DNA of 64,000 bases, from the NCBI GenBank assembly GCA_964498395.1, contig CAZCHE010000010.1, forward strand, positions 1-64,000, given 5' to 3'. Shown one piece after another: positions 16,125 through 23,755 of the stretch. A program made the translations under genes and the position numbers. The stretch comes from Parapedobacter sp964498395 (lineage in GTDB: Bacteria; Bacteroidota; Bacteroidia; Sphingobacteriales; Sphingobacteriaceae). Below the pieces are notes generated by a model that was not told where the DNA came from, ran no database searches, and worked only from the letters and a program-made list of their open reading frames with translations. Numbering within the stretch: position 1 is the stretch's first letter; the number at the start of each line of letters is the position of its first letter.

Positions 16125-17285
16125 CTAATCCGCAACCATCCTCCAACTTTTCACCTCATAGTGCGTACGATGTTGGGAATCAAAGCCACCGTATACCAAC
16201 GTTTTCTGTATGGGCGTCGAAAGTGCTAACTGCGTTTCAAACTTATCCAACTGCTTGAACAACTCACTGGTAATGGTCTTCGTAGCCTTGATCTCCACGG
16301 CATGGAAAGGTTGCCCCTCCCGCCAAAGCAGGTCAATTTCATTGCCTCGCGCGTCTTGCCAAAAGGAAAATTCATGGTGTTCATATAGGTGATAGTTCCG
16401 TTTCTGGTATTCCGAAATGATCATGTTTTCAAATAGGTTGCCCTTCAGTCGATCCGTTTCCAGCTGATCAGCTTCTTTTATGCCCAATAAATGGCATAGT
16501 AATCCGGTATCGTAGAAGTATAATTTGGGGGTTTTGACAAATCTTTTGTTCCGATTCTGGTGATAAGGCTGGAGCAGGAAAACAAGATAACTGCTTTCGA
16601 GGATCGATAACCAAGCTTTCGCCGTGTTGAAAGCGATGTCACATTCGTTAGCCAAAGCACTGATGTTCAACAATTGACCGGCACGAGCGGCACAAAGCCC
16701 GAGGAATTGCCGGAACTGCCTAGTGTCACGAACGTTTAGGAGTTCGGTAACGTCCTTCTCAACGTATGTCTGAATGTAGTTGGTGTAAAAAATAGCAGGT
16801 GGTATGCCCCGGTCGAAAATAGCTGGATAGGCTCCCCTGACAGCCGCAACCGTGTATTCATCGGCTAAAAGTTGGTTGGCAGTAAGTTCTGCAAAATCCA
16901 AAGGCAACAGTTTAAACAGCGCCACCCTTCCGGCAAGGGATTGCGTAATACTTTTCAATAGATGAAAGTTTTGCGAGCCAGAGAGAATATATTGCCCCAT
17001 AAGCCGGCTCTCATCTACGCGTTCTTGAATATAGGAGAACAGGTGTGGCACCCGCTGCACTTCGTCAAAGATGACGTATTGGTTATAATGGTCGAGAAAA
17101 CCCACAGGATCCCGTTCTGCAAACTGCCGATTGTCGGGATTCTCCAGTGTCACATATCGATACCTCTCAAATAGTTTACGTAGAAGGGTGGTCTTTCCCG
17201 ATTGCCGGGGACCTGTAACAGCCAATATAGGAAACTTACCCCGCTGTAACGCGATTTGCTGTGTGATACGTCTTTCAATAAACAT
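16125..17285 (-). CDS. AAA ATPase with C-terminal DUF4143 nuclease-like domain
   Basis: The 386-residue protein has Walker A GPRQSGKTT (25-33) and Walker B YVIFDEVQR. It also has the family segment HLFSYIQERVDESRLMGQYILSGSQNF with sensor residues, and SLAGRVALFKLLPLDFAEL. The C-terminal DUF4143 domain holds a PD-(D/E)xK-like arrangement (GNEIDLLWREG, then FHAVEIKAT). It is a complete, standard-length member of the family. The cellular role is not established for the family. The promoter (TATCTTTG on the minus strand, 17311-17304) directly abuts a five-unit 23-bp repeat array, suggesting dedicated control. Together with the other ATPase gene it interrupts the right end of the glycan locus. Confidence 0.86.
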   Translation of the reverse strand: MFIERRITQQIALQRGKFPILAVTGPRQSGKTTLLRKLFERYRYVTLENPDNRQFAERDPVGFLDHYNQYVIFDEVQRVPHLFSYIQERVDESRLMGQYILSGSQNFHLLKSITQSLAGRVALFKLLPLDFAELTANQLLADEYTVAAVRGAYPAIFDRGIPPAIFYTNYIQTYVEKDVTELLNVRDTRQFRQFLGLCAARAGQLLNISALANECDIAFNTAKAWLSILESSYLVFLLQPYHQNRNKRFVKTPKLYFYDTGLLCHLLGIKEADQLETDRLKGNLFENMIISEYQKRNYHLYEHHEFSFWQDARGNEIDLLWREGQPFHAVEIKATKTITSELFKQLDKFETQLALSTPIQKTLVYGGFDSQHRTHYEVKSWRMVAD

Positions 17286-17316
17286 GAGCTATTGCTTAAA
17301 AAGCAAAGATAATATT

Positions 17317-17431
17317 ATTGATGAAATTACACAATATATATTGATGAAATTTCATAACATATATTAATGAAATTACACGATATAAATTGATGATATTTCA
17401 ATATATATATTGATGAAATATCACTCTATTT
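17317..17431. repeat. Five 23-bp tandem repeats upstream of AAA ATPase promoter
   Basis: Five units start at 17317, 17340, 17363, 17386 and 17409, each exactly 23 bp apart. Each opens with a core close to ATTGATGAAATTTC; unit 2 contains the perfect palindrome ATGAAATTTCAT. The array begins six bases upstream of the ATPase gene's -7 element (17311-17304, minus strand) and extends away from it. The strict spacing, about two helix turns, suits cooperative binding of a regulator on one DNA face. The units are AT-rich and contain no frame worth calling. Confidence 0.8.
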
Positions 17432-17483
17432 ATTCATAAACTGTACCACCAAGATCGTTGTAGCATAGCAGCAGCGAGACGAA

Positions 17484-18452
17484 CTAAGACGGGGAGGAAT
17501 TTTTAGCGTATCGCAGCACATACCTTTTGAGAAGAAGATAAATAATCCCCAGCACCATCAGCACACCGGCACTCCCCCATAACTGCACTTTCACAGGACA
17601 CATAGCCATTTTGAAAACAACCAGCCCCACCCCTACTTGCAGTAACCCATACGAGTATGCGATCATCAATCGATTACCCCCAGCCTCATTGGCCAAATAC
17701 TGGTAAAGGTGCGTGCGGTGTGCCTTGAAGATGTTTTCGCGCCGTAGCAACCGCTGGATGATCGTGAGGACACTATCCACACCATACACAGCAAAGAAGA
17801 GGATATAGATGAGGTTTTCAGTCAACAACATGAGGCTCAGCGTAGCGAAAATCAGGATGAAGCTCATCCCTACACTGCCTACATCTCCCGCAAAACACTG
17901 GGCACGCTGGCGGAAGTTGAAAAAGGCAAACACCCCATTGGCGATACCAACGCAGTATAACAATCGCTCGTCGACAAACTGGAGGTCACGATTGGCCAAC
18001 CACAGGAGCAGCAGCACCGCAAAGCTATACATCGCCGTGATGCCATTGATGCCATCCATGAAGTTGTAGGCATTGATGGTGCCGATAACCAGTATCAATG
18101 CGATTGGCACGATATACCATACTTCGGCAAATAACCCTACCTGTAAAAATAGCAGCAAAACAGCCGCCAGGTGCACACCGATACGAAGCCGGTTAGACAG
18201 TGTCATCACATCATCAAGAAAGCTGATGAGCATGATAAGTGTGAGACCAATAAAAAAATACGGATAGCCTCCCCCACTCCAGATAAACCATATTAAGGCA
18301 CCGATGTAAAACACCACACCTCCTCCACGGATGGTGACTTGTGTATGGCTACTTCGCTCATTGGGCTTGTCGATGATATGATATCGATCGGCAATGCGAA
18401 AATAAACCAACATGGCCATAAAAAGTAGAATAGCAGTCAACCCGTAAGTCAT
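17484..18452 (-). CDS. WecA/MraY-type undecaprenyl-phosphate sugar-1-phosphate transferase
   Basis: The 322-residue polytopic protein has the family marks in order: DKPNERSSHTQVTIRGGG after the first helix, FLDDVMTLSNRLR (the DDxx magnesium motif) near residue 85, and AYNFMDGINGIT near 130. A basic loop, RRENIFKAHRTHLYQ, with the HxxH-like sugar-specificity region lies near 240. It would start repeat-unit synthesis by moving a HexNAc-1-phosphate (GlcNAc-P or a 4,6-modified relative) onto undecaprenyl phosphate in the inner membrane. It lies divergently from the WbpM-type dehydratase, whose product may be its substrate. About ten helices are visible and the length is usual for the WecA branch. 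Confidence 0.87.
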   Translation of the reverse strand: MTYGLTAILLFMAMLVYFRIADRYHIIDKPNERSSHTQVTIRGGGVVFYIGALIWFIWSGGGYPYFFIGLTLIMLISFLDDVMTLSNRLRIGVHLAAVLLLFLQVGLFAEVWYIVPIALILVIGTINAYNFMDGINGITAMYSFAVLLLLWLANRDLQFVDERLLYCVGIANGVFAFFNFRQRAQCFAGDVGSVGMSFILIFATLSLMLLTENLIYILFFAVYGVDSVLTIIQRLLRRENIFKAHRTHLYQYLANEAGGNRLMIAYSYGLLQVGVGLVVFKMAMCPVKVQLWGSAGVLMVLGIIYLLLKRYVLRYAKNSSPS

Positions 18453-18534
18453 GGGCGCAAAGATAGTGTTTTTCGTGTATCAGCTAATTTACTAGTGGAA
18501 CATTTGAAAATCCACCTCATATCAAAAAAAATAT

Positions 18535-18542
18535 TACTTTTG
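18535..18542 (+). promoter_or_regulatory. -7 promoter element of the 4,6-dehydratase gene
   Basis: TACTTTTG at 18535-18542 matches TAnnTTTG and lies 49 bases before the start codon at 18592, in the divergent interval between the WecA-type and dehydratase genes. A TTTG at 18503-18506 is further upstream than the ideal -33 distance, so that half is uncertain. Confidence 0.45.
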
Positions 18543-18591
18543 TTTTTTTGCAGTTAATTCCATTAATTGCAAGCGAACCAAAAGCATACGT

Positions 18592-20529
18592 ATGCCGTGG
18601 AAAGACAAGCTACGCCGGGAGTATCCAAGATGGGTCGTGTTACTGATTGATCTTGGATTGATATGGGCGACCTTTATCATCAGTTATGTATTGATCTTCC
18701 GGCACCAAGGACCTATAAATCAAGGGGAGATCGGTTTACAATCATTAGTTGTACTATCGGTATATTGGATTGTTTTCCTAGCGTTTAAACCCTATCGGAG
18801 TATCATTAGACGCACGGATCTCCGCGACCTGTTTGTCATCGCCAAATGCGTCGCTACCGCTTTTATTGCGTTATTTATCATCACCAAGGTGTCCGGGGTT
18901 GCCGCTCCGGCGGATAATGACATGCCCGAACCGGTGAACCACCTGCTTGGCTTTTCGCAAACGCAACTATTGTTGCATGCCATGATGGCTGGCACAGCAA
19001 TGCTTGCCGCGCGCTTTGTCTATAGGGCCTGGTACCACAATACCTTTTGGACAACGAAAGGAAACCAAATACAGGTAGTCTTATTCGGTGCGGGCGATAT
19101 GGGCAATAGCGCGTTCAACCTGTTGCATGCTGGCAGCCGTAACCGCTATCGAGTAGTGGCCATCGTAGATGACAACCTCAGCCGCATCGGCAAACGCATC
19201 CAAGGGATCAAGGTACGCCCCCTGTCCGAATTGACCCTGGAGTTGCTCAAACAAGTTGGTGGCGCACAGGAACTTATTATCGCGATCGACCACCACGAAC
19301 CGGAGCGCCTGCAACGAATTTCAGATCAAGCGGAGACACTGCCCCTGAAAATGAAGATCATGCCAAATTCAACAAAACTGTTGGAAGGGGCGGTCGCTAC
19401 GCGGCAGATCCGTACACTCAAGATCGAAGACCTCCTAGGCCGCAAAGCCATCGAACTGAATAACCCGGTGGTCTTTGAGGCATTGCAGGGCAAGGTGGTA
19501 TTGGTCACCGGAGGTGCTGGATCCATTGGCTCGGAGCTCGTGCGACAAATTATCCTTACAGGCTGTAGTAAGTTGGTCGTATTGGACCAGGCGGAATCGG
19601 CGTTGTATGATATCCAGCAGGAACTTCACCAGCAGGGCTTATCCAGCAAAGCCGAATTTATCGTGGCGGATGTGCGAAATCGTGGTTTTATGGATTCGGT
19701 GTTCCAGCGATACCGCCCGCAAGTGGTTTTCCATGCTGCCGCATATAAACACGTACCGCTGATGGAGGTCAATCCGTATGAAGCCATCCTGACCAATGTG
19801 GTGGGCTCTTGCCATGTGGCACAATTGGCTGACCAGTATGGTGTGGAAAAATTCGTCATGATATCGACAGATAAGGCGGTAAACCCCACCAACGTGATGG
19901 GCGCAACAAAGCGGATATCCGAAATATATGTGTCGGCGTTGAACCAAACATCAAAAACGGCTTATGTGGTTACCCGCTTTGGCAATGTGTTGGGCTCAAA
20001 CGGCTCGGTCATCCCGTTGTTTGAAAAGCAAATCAAGGCTGGTGGACCGGTAACGCTGACGCATGCTGATATCACCCGATATTTTATGACCATCCCAGAG
20101 GCTTGCCAACTGGTGCAGGAAGCCGGTGTGATGGGCCGTGGCGGGGAGGTGTTTGTCTTTGATATGGGCAAACCAGTCAAAATTATGGACCTGGCCAAGA
20201 AGATGATCCGCTTGAAAGGATTATCCTATCCCGAGGATATCGACATTAAGATCGTCGGGTTGCGGCCGGGTGAGAAGATTTGTGAGGAACTCCTGGCCAA
20301 TGGCGAGGATACCATGCGCACCTACCATGAAAAAATCATGATTGCCACGGTGAATACGGACGACGTGATGGCCAAGAAAGCCAAGATCGATGAACTCTGT
20401 GAATTAATCAACGACGCACACCCCTATTCACACCGCATGAAATTGGTCGCCATCGTCAAGGAAATCGTTACCGAATTCGTTTCACAGAATTCCGTATTTG
20501 AACACTTGGATAACGGAAAGGTTAATTGA
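18592..20529 (+). CDS. Membrane-bound UDP-HexNAc 4,6-dehydratase (WbpM/CapD/PglF type)
   Basis: The 645-residue protein has four N-terminal membrane helices (within residues 15-150) and a first Rossmann-like domain with VVLFGAGDMGNSAFNLL near 165. A catalytic SDR domain with LVTGGAGSIGSELV (304-317) follows. In the active site S425 and K440 are present and the usual tyrosine is methionine (M436, in VNPTNVMGATK), the Ser-Met-Lys triad known from WbpM. The reaction turns UDP-GlcNAc into a 4-keto-6-deoxy sugar for bacillosamine-, QuiNAc- or FucNAc-type residues. It is divergent from the WecA-type gene and closes the glycan locus. The length is typical of full membrane-bound members. Confidence 0.9.
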   Translation: MPWKDKLRREYPRWVVLLIDLGLIWATFIISYVLIFRHQGPINQGEIGLQSLVVLSVYWIVFLAFKPYRSIIRRTDLRDLFVIAKCVATAFIALFIITKVSGVAAPADNDMPEPVNHLLGFSQTQLLLHAMMAGTAMLAARFVYRAWYHNTFWTTKGNQIQVVLFGAGDMGNSAFNLLHAGSRNRYRVVAIVDDNLSRIGKRIQGIKVRPLSELTLELLKQVGGAQELIIAIDHHEPERLQRISDQAETLPLKMKIMPNSTKLLEGAVATRQIRTLKIEDLLGRKAIELNNPVVFEALQGKVVLVTGGAGSIGSELVRQIILTGCSKLVVLDQAESALYDIQQELHQQGLSSKAEFIVADVRNRGFMDSVFQRYRPQVVFHAAAYKHVPLMEVNPYEAILTNVVGSCHVAQLADQYGVEKFVMISTDKAVNPTNVMGATKRISEIYVSALNQTSKTAYVVTRFGNVLGSNGSVIPLFEKQIKAGGPVTLTHADITRYFMTIPEACQLVQEAGVMGRGGEVFVFDMGKPVKIMDLAKKMIRLKGLSYPEDIDIKIVGLRPGEKICEELLANGEDTMRTYHEKIMIATVNTDDVMAKKAKIDELCELINDAHPYSHRMKLVAIVKEIVTEFVSQNSVFEHLDNGKVN

Positions 20530-20680
20530 CGTCGATGGATGTTTATTTGGTGATTCGTTAAGGTGTTGATTTGTTGTTAACGGGGAGTAAGGCCAAATCC
20601 GCTAATAGGCAAATCCCTTCTTTGGATTTATGCCCTAAAAAAGCTAGTTTTGGAAATAGGAAAATAAAACAACGGGATTA

Positions 20681-20896
20681 ATGGAATTGGTTATCGATAT
20701 CGACAACATCAAAGCGGCCAAAAAGAAGAAATGGCTTTTGAGTACATTGAAGTTGATGGGTCTCACCTTCCAAACGATAGAGAAACGACAGACCCTTGAT
20801 GAATATCATCAAGATTTAGAAGAGGGTGACGCCGAAATCGAACGGGGTGAATACATAACAGCTACCGACCTGAAAGCGGGAATCAAAAAATGGTAG
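20681..20896 (+). CDS. Probable antitoxin of a RelE/ParE-type pair
   Basis: The 71-residue acidic/basic protein ends EEGDAEIERGEYITATDLKAGIKKW. This resembles the C-terminal toxin-binding tail (EARIERGEFITAEDLK..) of small Bacteroidota antitoxins that precede ParE-like toxins. The N-terminal half (IDNIKAAKKKKWLLSTLKLMG) has no motif I can name. Its last seven bases overlap the start of the toxin frame, the usual layout of such operons. The toxin downstream is broken, so the antitoxin may now be idle or act on toxins elsewhere. Confidence 0.62.
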   Translation: MELVIDIDNIKAAKKKKWLLSTLKLMGLTFQTIEKRQTLDEYHQDLEEGDAEIERGEYITATDLKAGIKKW

Positions 20897-21180
20897 TCGT
20901 TTGGAGCAAACGGGCAAAAAATGAACTGAACAAGGTTTTCGAATACATCTCGTTGGAATCTCCGAAAAATGCACGGAAAGTAGCCGAAACCATTGTGGAT
21001 ATAACCTTGGATCTCCCTGACAATCCCCTCAAACATCCGCTTGATAAATACAAAAGGAGCAATGATGGTTCTTGGCGGGACTTCTAAAAATATCTCTTCC
21101 GAATTTCTTATCGGATAATGGAAAATGAAATCCGCATCGTACGCCTTAGACACACCAGTCGCTCGCCACTTCATTACTGA
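20890..21180 (+). pseudogene. ParE/RelE-type toxin interrupted by an in-frame stop
   Basis: The first 65 codons read VVVWSKRAKNELNKVFEYIS, then SPKNARKVAETIVD, LPDNPLKHPLDKYK and NDGSWRDF, a normal ParE-family beginning. TAA at 21085-21087 (codon 66) stops it. The same frame then continues KYLFRISYRIMENEIRIVRL and RHTSRSPLHY to TGA 21178-21180, the expected C-terminal beta strands with the conserved RHTS arginine/histidine. The whole would be a standard 96-residue toxin. A single G-to-T change in a GAA codon (usual sequence F-E-K-Y) explains the stop. The truncated form lacks the active-site strands and should be inactive. Confidence 0.82.
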
Positions 21181-21305
21181 TTTCGAGTTGATTTGTAATA
21201 TACAATCTGTCCATTAATGTAAATAGCCGAATCCTCAGAAATCCGTACTTTTACCGCGCTTGATACTAAAAAGAAATACTTCATGTACAAATAAACGCAT
21301 CAGCG

Positions 21306-21505
21306 AATCGGCAAAGAGCGAATCAGCAAATCAGCGAATCAGCAAAGAGCGAATCAGCAAAGAGCAAATCAGCGAATCAGCAAAGAGCGAATCAGCAAAT
21401 CAGCAAATCAGCAAAGAGCGAATCAGCAAATCAGCAAATCAGCAAATCAGCAAAGAGCAAATCAGCAAAGAGCAAATCAGCAAAGAGCAAATCAGCAATT
21501 AGGCA
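21306..21505. repeat. Array of 8-bp AATCAGCR and 7-bp AAGAGCR repeats
   Basis: About 200 bp consist almost wholly of AATCAGC(A/G), 16 exact copies plus degenerate ends (AATCGGCA, ATTAGGCA), broken at intervals by eight copies of AAGAGC(A/G). Runs of one to four octamers separate the heptamers. The array ends nine bases before the DUF4954 start codon at 21515, so it forms that gene's leader. All three forward frames stay open over long stretches, which yields a meaningless Ser/Gln/Ile-rich frame. Copy number could change by strand slippage and alter leader length or ribosome access. Confidence 0.9.
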
Positions 21506-21514
21506 ATCACACCA

Positions 21515-23701
21515 ATGATAGACAGAAAACCATTGGATACGTTGGGATACGGATTCATCCCTGATAATTACCTCCCTGAAGGTAAAGATGAATATTACCT
21601 ACGTGAACAGCAGCAACTTAGTGTGCACACCTACCGTCCGCTTACCGAACGGGAAATAGCTATCCTCACCGGCAAAGGGAATTACTCGCCCAATTGGGCA
21701 GACGTATGGGTCACCGACCGCTTTCTCCCCCAACAGATCGAACACTCCAAGTTTTACGGGCGAGTGCGTATCGGCGACATGGAGACTAGTTGTCTTCACT
21801 ACCGAGACTTAAAACTACCCTTGGGCATCTACAACAGTGTGGTAATCAGTTGCGACATCGGTAGTTTCAATGCCATCCATAATGTACGCTACTTGGCACA
21901 TTTCATCCTTGGCGATGAGGTCATGCTCTTCAATATCAATGAGATGGAGACCAGCAACAACGCTAAATTCGGTAATGGTATCCGCAAAGACGGCGATGCG
22001 GAAAACGCCCTCATCCAGTTGGAACTCCGCAATGAAAACGGCGGGCGCGCCGTGCTGCCATTCGATGGTATGCAAGCCTCAGATGTATACTTATGGACGC
22101 GCCATCGCCACGATCAGCAATTGCAGCAACGCTTCCGGGAGATGGCACTGAAGCGGTTTGATACCGCGCGCGGCTACTACAGCGTGGTCGGCCACCGCAC
22201 GGTCATCAAAAATTCGCACACCATCAAGGATGTCAAAATTGGTACGGATGCTTATATCAAGGGTGTCAATAAACTAAAAAATGTCACCGTCAACTCCATT
22301 CGGGAAGCCTATACCCAAATTGGTGAGGGTTGCGAACTGGTCAATGGCATCATCGGCCATGGTTGCCGTATCTTCTATGGCGTGAAGGCGGTCAGATTTA
22401 TCCTATCGGCATTCTCCCAACTCAAATATGGTGCGCGGCTCATCAACTCGTTCCTCGGTGACAACAGTACCGTATCCTGCTGCGAGGTGCTCAACTCGCT
22501 CATTTTCCCGGCACACGAACAGCACCACAACAACTCTTTCCTCTGTGCGGCATTGGTCATGGGACAAAGCAACATGGCGGCGGGGGCTACGGTGGGTTCC
22601 AACCATAACTCTCGCGCGGCTGACGGAGAACTCGTCGCTGGCCGAGGATTTTGGCCGGGGTTATGCGTCAGCCTCAAACATAACTCCCGCTTTGCATCAT
22701 ACACCCTCATCGCGAAGGGCGATTTCCAATACGAGTTGGACATTCGACTACCCTTTGCGATGGTCAGTAATGATATGGCCAACGATAGGCTCGTCATCCT
22801 GCCTGCCTACTGGTTGCTGTATAACATGTATGCACTGATGCGCAACAACACAAAATTCATCACCCGTGATAAACGTTCGCTCAAAAACCAGTATTTCGAA
22901 TATGACGTGCTGGCTCCGGACACGGTCAACGAGGCATTTTCAGCACTCGAAGAGCTAGCCGCCGCCGTGGGTAAAGCCCGTTGCCCTGAGTTAACCTCCC
23001 ACGATGAACACGTGCAGCGGGGCAAAGCTATCCTAGACGACGATACGGTAGACCTGTCGACGGTGGAGGTGCTGCTTGACCATGTGGAAAACTCGAAACG
23101 CAAGGTGGTCGTCATCAAACCCCGCGAAGCCTACCGCATGTACCGGAAAATGATTGCCTATTACGCGGCTACCCAACTCCAGCATTATATTGATACGTAT
23201 GGCATCGCGCGACTTGAAGCCGATTACCTCCATAACGATTTGCACCTAAAACGTACTGAATTTGAGAATGTAGGTGGTCAGTTAATCCGAAGGGATTTAC
23301 TTGACAATTTACTCCATGACATACGCGAAGGTCAGCTCAACGGTTGGGATGCTATCCATCGTGAATACCATCGGTTAAGCGATAGTTATCCACTACACAA
23401 ATTCGAGCATGCACTGGCTTCACTATTGGAAATCCATGGAATAGAAAAACAGCAGTTGACCATTGCTTACATCCGCCAGGTCCTCGAGGAGAGCGTGTCG
23501 ACCAAACGGTGGATCTGCCAGCAAATCTACAAAACACGGGCTAAGGATTACGAAAATCCGTTCCGGTTGAACGTCTACGAAAACCTACAGGAAATGGAGG
23601 CCGTGATAGGCACACTGGAAAGCAACGCATTCATTCGCCAACAGGAGGAGGAATACGAACGTCATCAGGAGACTGTCAAGCGATTTTTAGCGCAGCACTA
23701 A
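21515..23701 (+). CDS. DUF4954-type left-handed beta-helix protein
   Basis: The 728-residue protein matches DUF4954, a family found mainly in Bacteroidota. It opens KPLDTLGYGFIPDNYLPEGKDEYYLREQQQ. Later it has repeated hexapeptide-like turns (IKNSHTIKDVKIGTDAYIKGVNKLKNVTVNS, GEGCELVNGIIGHGCRIFYGVKAVRF) of a left-handed beta helix, as in sugar acyltransferases and nucleotidyltransferases. A MAAGATVGSNHNSR segment and an alpha-helical C-terminal third follow. It is cytoplasmic by lack of a signal. The function is not assigned; relatives often annotate near nucleotide-sugar enzymes. The start at 21515 lies directly after the octamer array. Confidence 0.82.
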   Translation: MIDRKPLDTLGYGFIPDNYLPEGKDEYYLREQQQLSVHTYRPLTEREIAILTGKGNYSPNWADVWVTDRFLPQQIEHSKFYGRVRIGDMETSCLHYRDLKLPLGIYNSVVISCDIGSFNAIHNVRYLAHFILGDEVMLFNINEMETSNNAKFGNGIRKDGDAENALIQLELRNENGGRAVLPFDGMQASDVYLWTRHRHDQQLQQRFREMALKRFDTARGYYSVVGHRTVIKNSHTIKDVKIGTDAYIKGVNKLKNVTVNSIREAYTQIGEGCELVNGIIGHGCRIFYGVKAVRFILSAFSQLKYGARLINSFLGDNSTVSCCEVLNSLIFPAHEQHHNNSFLCAALVMGQSNMAAGATVGSNHNSRAADGELVAGRGFWPGLCVSLKHNSRFASYTLIAKGDFQYELDIRLPFAMVSNDMANDRLVILPAYWLLYNMYALMRNNTKFITRDKRSLKNQYFEYDVLAPDTVNEAFSALEELAAAVGKARCPELTSHDEHVQRGKAILDDDTVDLSTVEVLLDHVENSKRKVVVIKPREAYRMYRKMIAYYAATQLQHYIDTYGIARLEADYLHNDLHLKRTEFENVGGQLIRRDLLDNLLHDIREGQLNGWDAIHREYHRLSDSYPLHKFEHALASLLEIHGIEKQQLTIAYIRQVLEESVSTKRWICQQIYKTRAKDYENPFRLNVYENLQEMEAVIGTLESNAFIRQQEEEYERHQETVKRFLAQH

Positions 23702-23706
23702 AAAAA

Positions 23707-23728
23707 GATGCCCGGCTTACCGGGCATC
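23707..23728 (-). terminator. Intrinsic terminator of the minus-strand SusC/SusD operon
   Basis: Perfect 9-bp stem GATGCCCGG / CCGGGCATC (23707-23715 and 23720-23728) with a four-base loop. Read on the minus strand it is followed by a run of seven T (complement of A 23700-23706). It ends the SusD transcript; on the plus strand no T run follows, so it would stop DUF4954 transcripts less well. Confidence 0.75.
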
Positions 23729-23755
23729 TCGTCGCTAAACCAACATCGCCACTGA

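Noticed and set aside
15929..16258. 109-codon plus-strand frame after the epimerase remnant
   Set aside because: It runs into the antisense of the second ATPase gene and has no family features.
21260..21502. 80-codon Ser/Gln/Ile/Lys-rich reading frame
   Set aside because: It is only the translation of the octamer/heptamer repeat array; other frames stay open as well and there is no start signal.
21306..21505. CRISPR-like repeat array
   Set aside because: Units are 7-8 bp with no unique spacers and no cas genes nearby.
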